The translations under genes were made by a program, and so were the position numbers. The notes beneath the pieces are model-generated. The model saw only the letters and a program-made list of their open reading frames with translations, ran no database searches and was not told the origin of the DNA. Of a stretch of 64,000 bases of DNA, positions 63,903 to 64,000 are shown one piece after another. Each line of letters starts with the position of its first letter. Positions within the stretch are counted from its first letter, which is position 1. This stretch comes from Microlunatus endophyticus (GTDB lineage Bacteria; Actinomycetota; Actinomycetes; Propionibacteriales; Propionibacteriaceae): contig NZ_BMMZ01000003.1 of the NCBI RefSeq assembly GCF_014646195.1, forward strand, positions 186,001 to 250,000, read 5' to 3'.

Positions 63903-64000
63903 CGTCGCTCACTCCATTCCAGGAAGGACTGTTTACTAGAACGGGATCATAGGCCGGGCCCGACGATCCAGGCAAGAGTCCTACCTAGAATGGCGGCGTG
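63903..64000. promoter_or_regulatory. Upstream region of the DUF1479 gene at the window end
   Basis: Contains ACTAGAA (63935) and CTAGAAT (63985) motifs. TAGAAT at 63986-63991 on the plus strand followed by GTG at 63998 could mark a leaderless divergent gene, but the window ends there. Confidence 0.35.

Noticed and set aside
63986..64000. Leaderless gene starting at GTG 63998 after TAGAAT
   Set aside because: Only one codon is visible and no -35 box is clear; noted as a possibility only.

Overview
The window is GC-rich, densely coded DNA from a chromosome of an actinobacterium. The gene set (CarD, SenX3-RegX3, LpqE-like lipoprotein, F420-type PPOX enzyme, YbjN protein, many GTG starts) fits an actinomycete. 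The style of the catabolic clusters makes a soil Propionibacteriaceae of the Microlunatus type my best guess; that placement is inference, since there is no rRNA in the window. I saw no tRNA, rRNA, CRISPR array, intact insertion sequence or phage gene.

Layout. 1-10056: a sugar-catabolic block with a truncated Gfo/Idh/MocA dehydrogenase, a GH51 alpha-L-arabinofuranosidase, a GDPD phosphodiesterase overlapping an SDR, and an operon on the minus strand (GH127 beta-L-arabinofuranosidase, Tat-lipoprotein solute-binding protein, two MalF/MalG-type permeases) next to a divergent LacI regulator. Together these import and hydrolyse L-arabinofuranose-containing glycans. 10057-20172: housekeeping and envelope genes, namely DUF2207 membrane protein, zinc metallopeptidase, ispF-carD-lpqE (an order known from mycobacteria but without ispD), a secreted sedolisin, a PRPP synthetase paralogue, and a MarR/FMN-reductase divergent pair. 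20255-28529: the phosphate regulon, regX3-senX3 divergent from phoU-pstSCAB, with recognisable 11-bp direct-repeat PHO boxes, followed by gpmA. 28620-37769: mixed single genes, including SDRs, a PGQ-rich membrane protein, a PPOX protein, an MFS transporter, YbjN, an orphan SBP, a GTPase, and a TetR divergent pair with two clear operators.

38099-45461: a second catabolic block (PHP hydrolase; 2-hydroxyacid dehydrogenase, HpcH/HpaI aldolase, Gfo/Idh/MocA dehydrogenase, IolE-like TIM-barrel protein, glucose-dehydrogenase-type MDR enzyme, Tat-lipoprotein SBP). It looks like an oxidative route that ends in an aldolase split of a keto-acid. 45471-52518: a tightly coupled five-gene operon encoding a FOXRED2-like flavoprotein, an FMN alpha-hydroxyacid oxidase, a divergent cytochrome P450 carrying six perfect 15-bp repeats, a cation/H+ antiporter and an adenylate-forming ligase. 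I cannot assign it to a described pathway, and it is the best candidate for a new system in the window. 52707-64000: BadF-type kinase, GtrA, a small ClpX-type zinc-finger/HTH protein with two perfect palindromes upstream, typA, an L,D-transpeptidase, an XRE regulator, a GH65 phosphorylase with its beta-phosphoglucomutase, an alpha/beta hydrolase and a DUF1479 dioxygenase.

Cross-cutting themes are short dispersed intergenic repeats (near 10.1 kb and 54.8 kb; near 0.65 kb and 31.7 kb) and in-frame low-complexity expansions in several proteins. Starts were chosen from Shine-Dalgarno sequences and family alignment by eye; no database search was possible.
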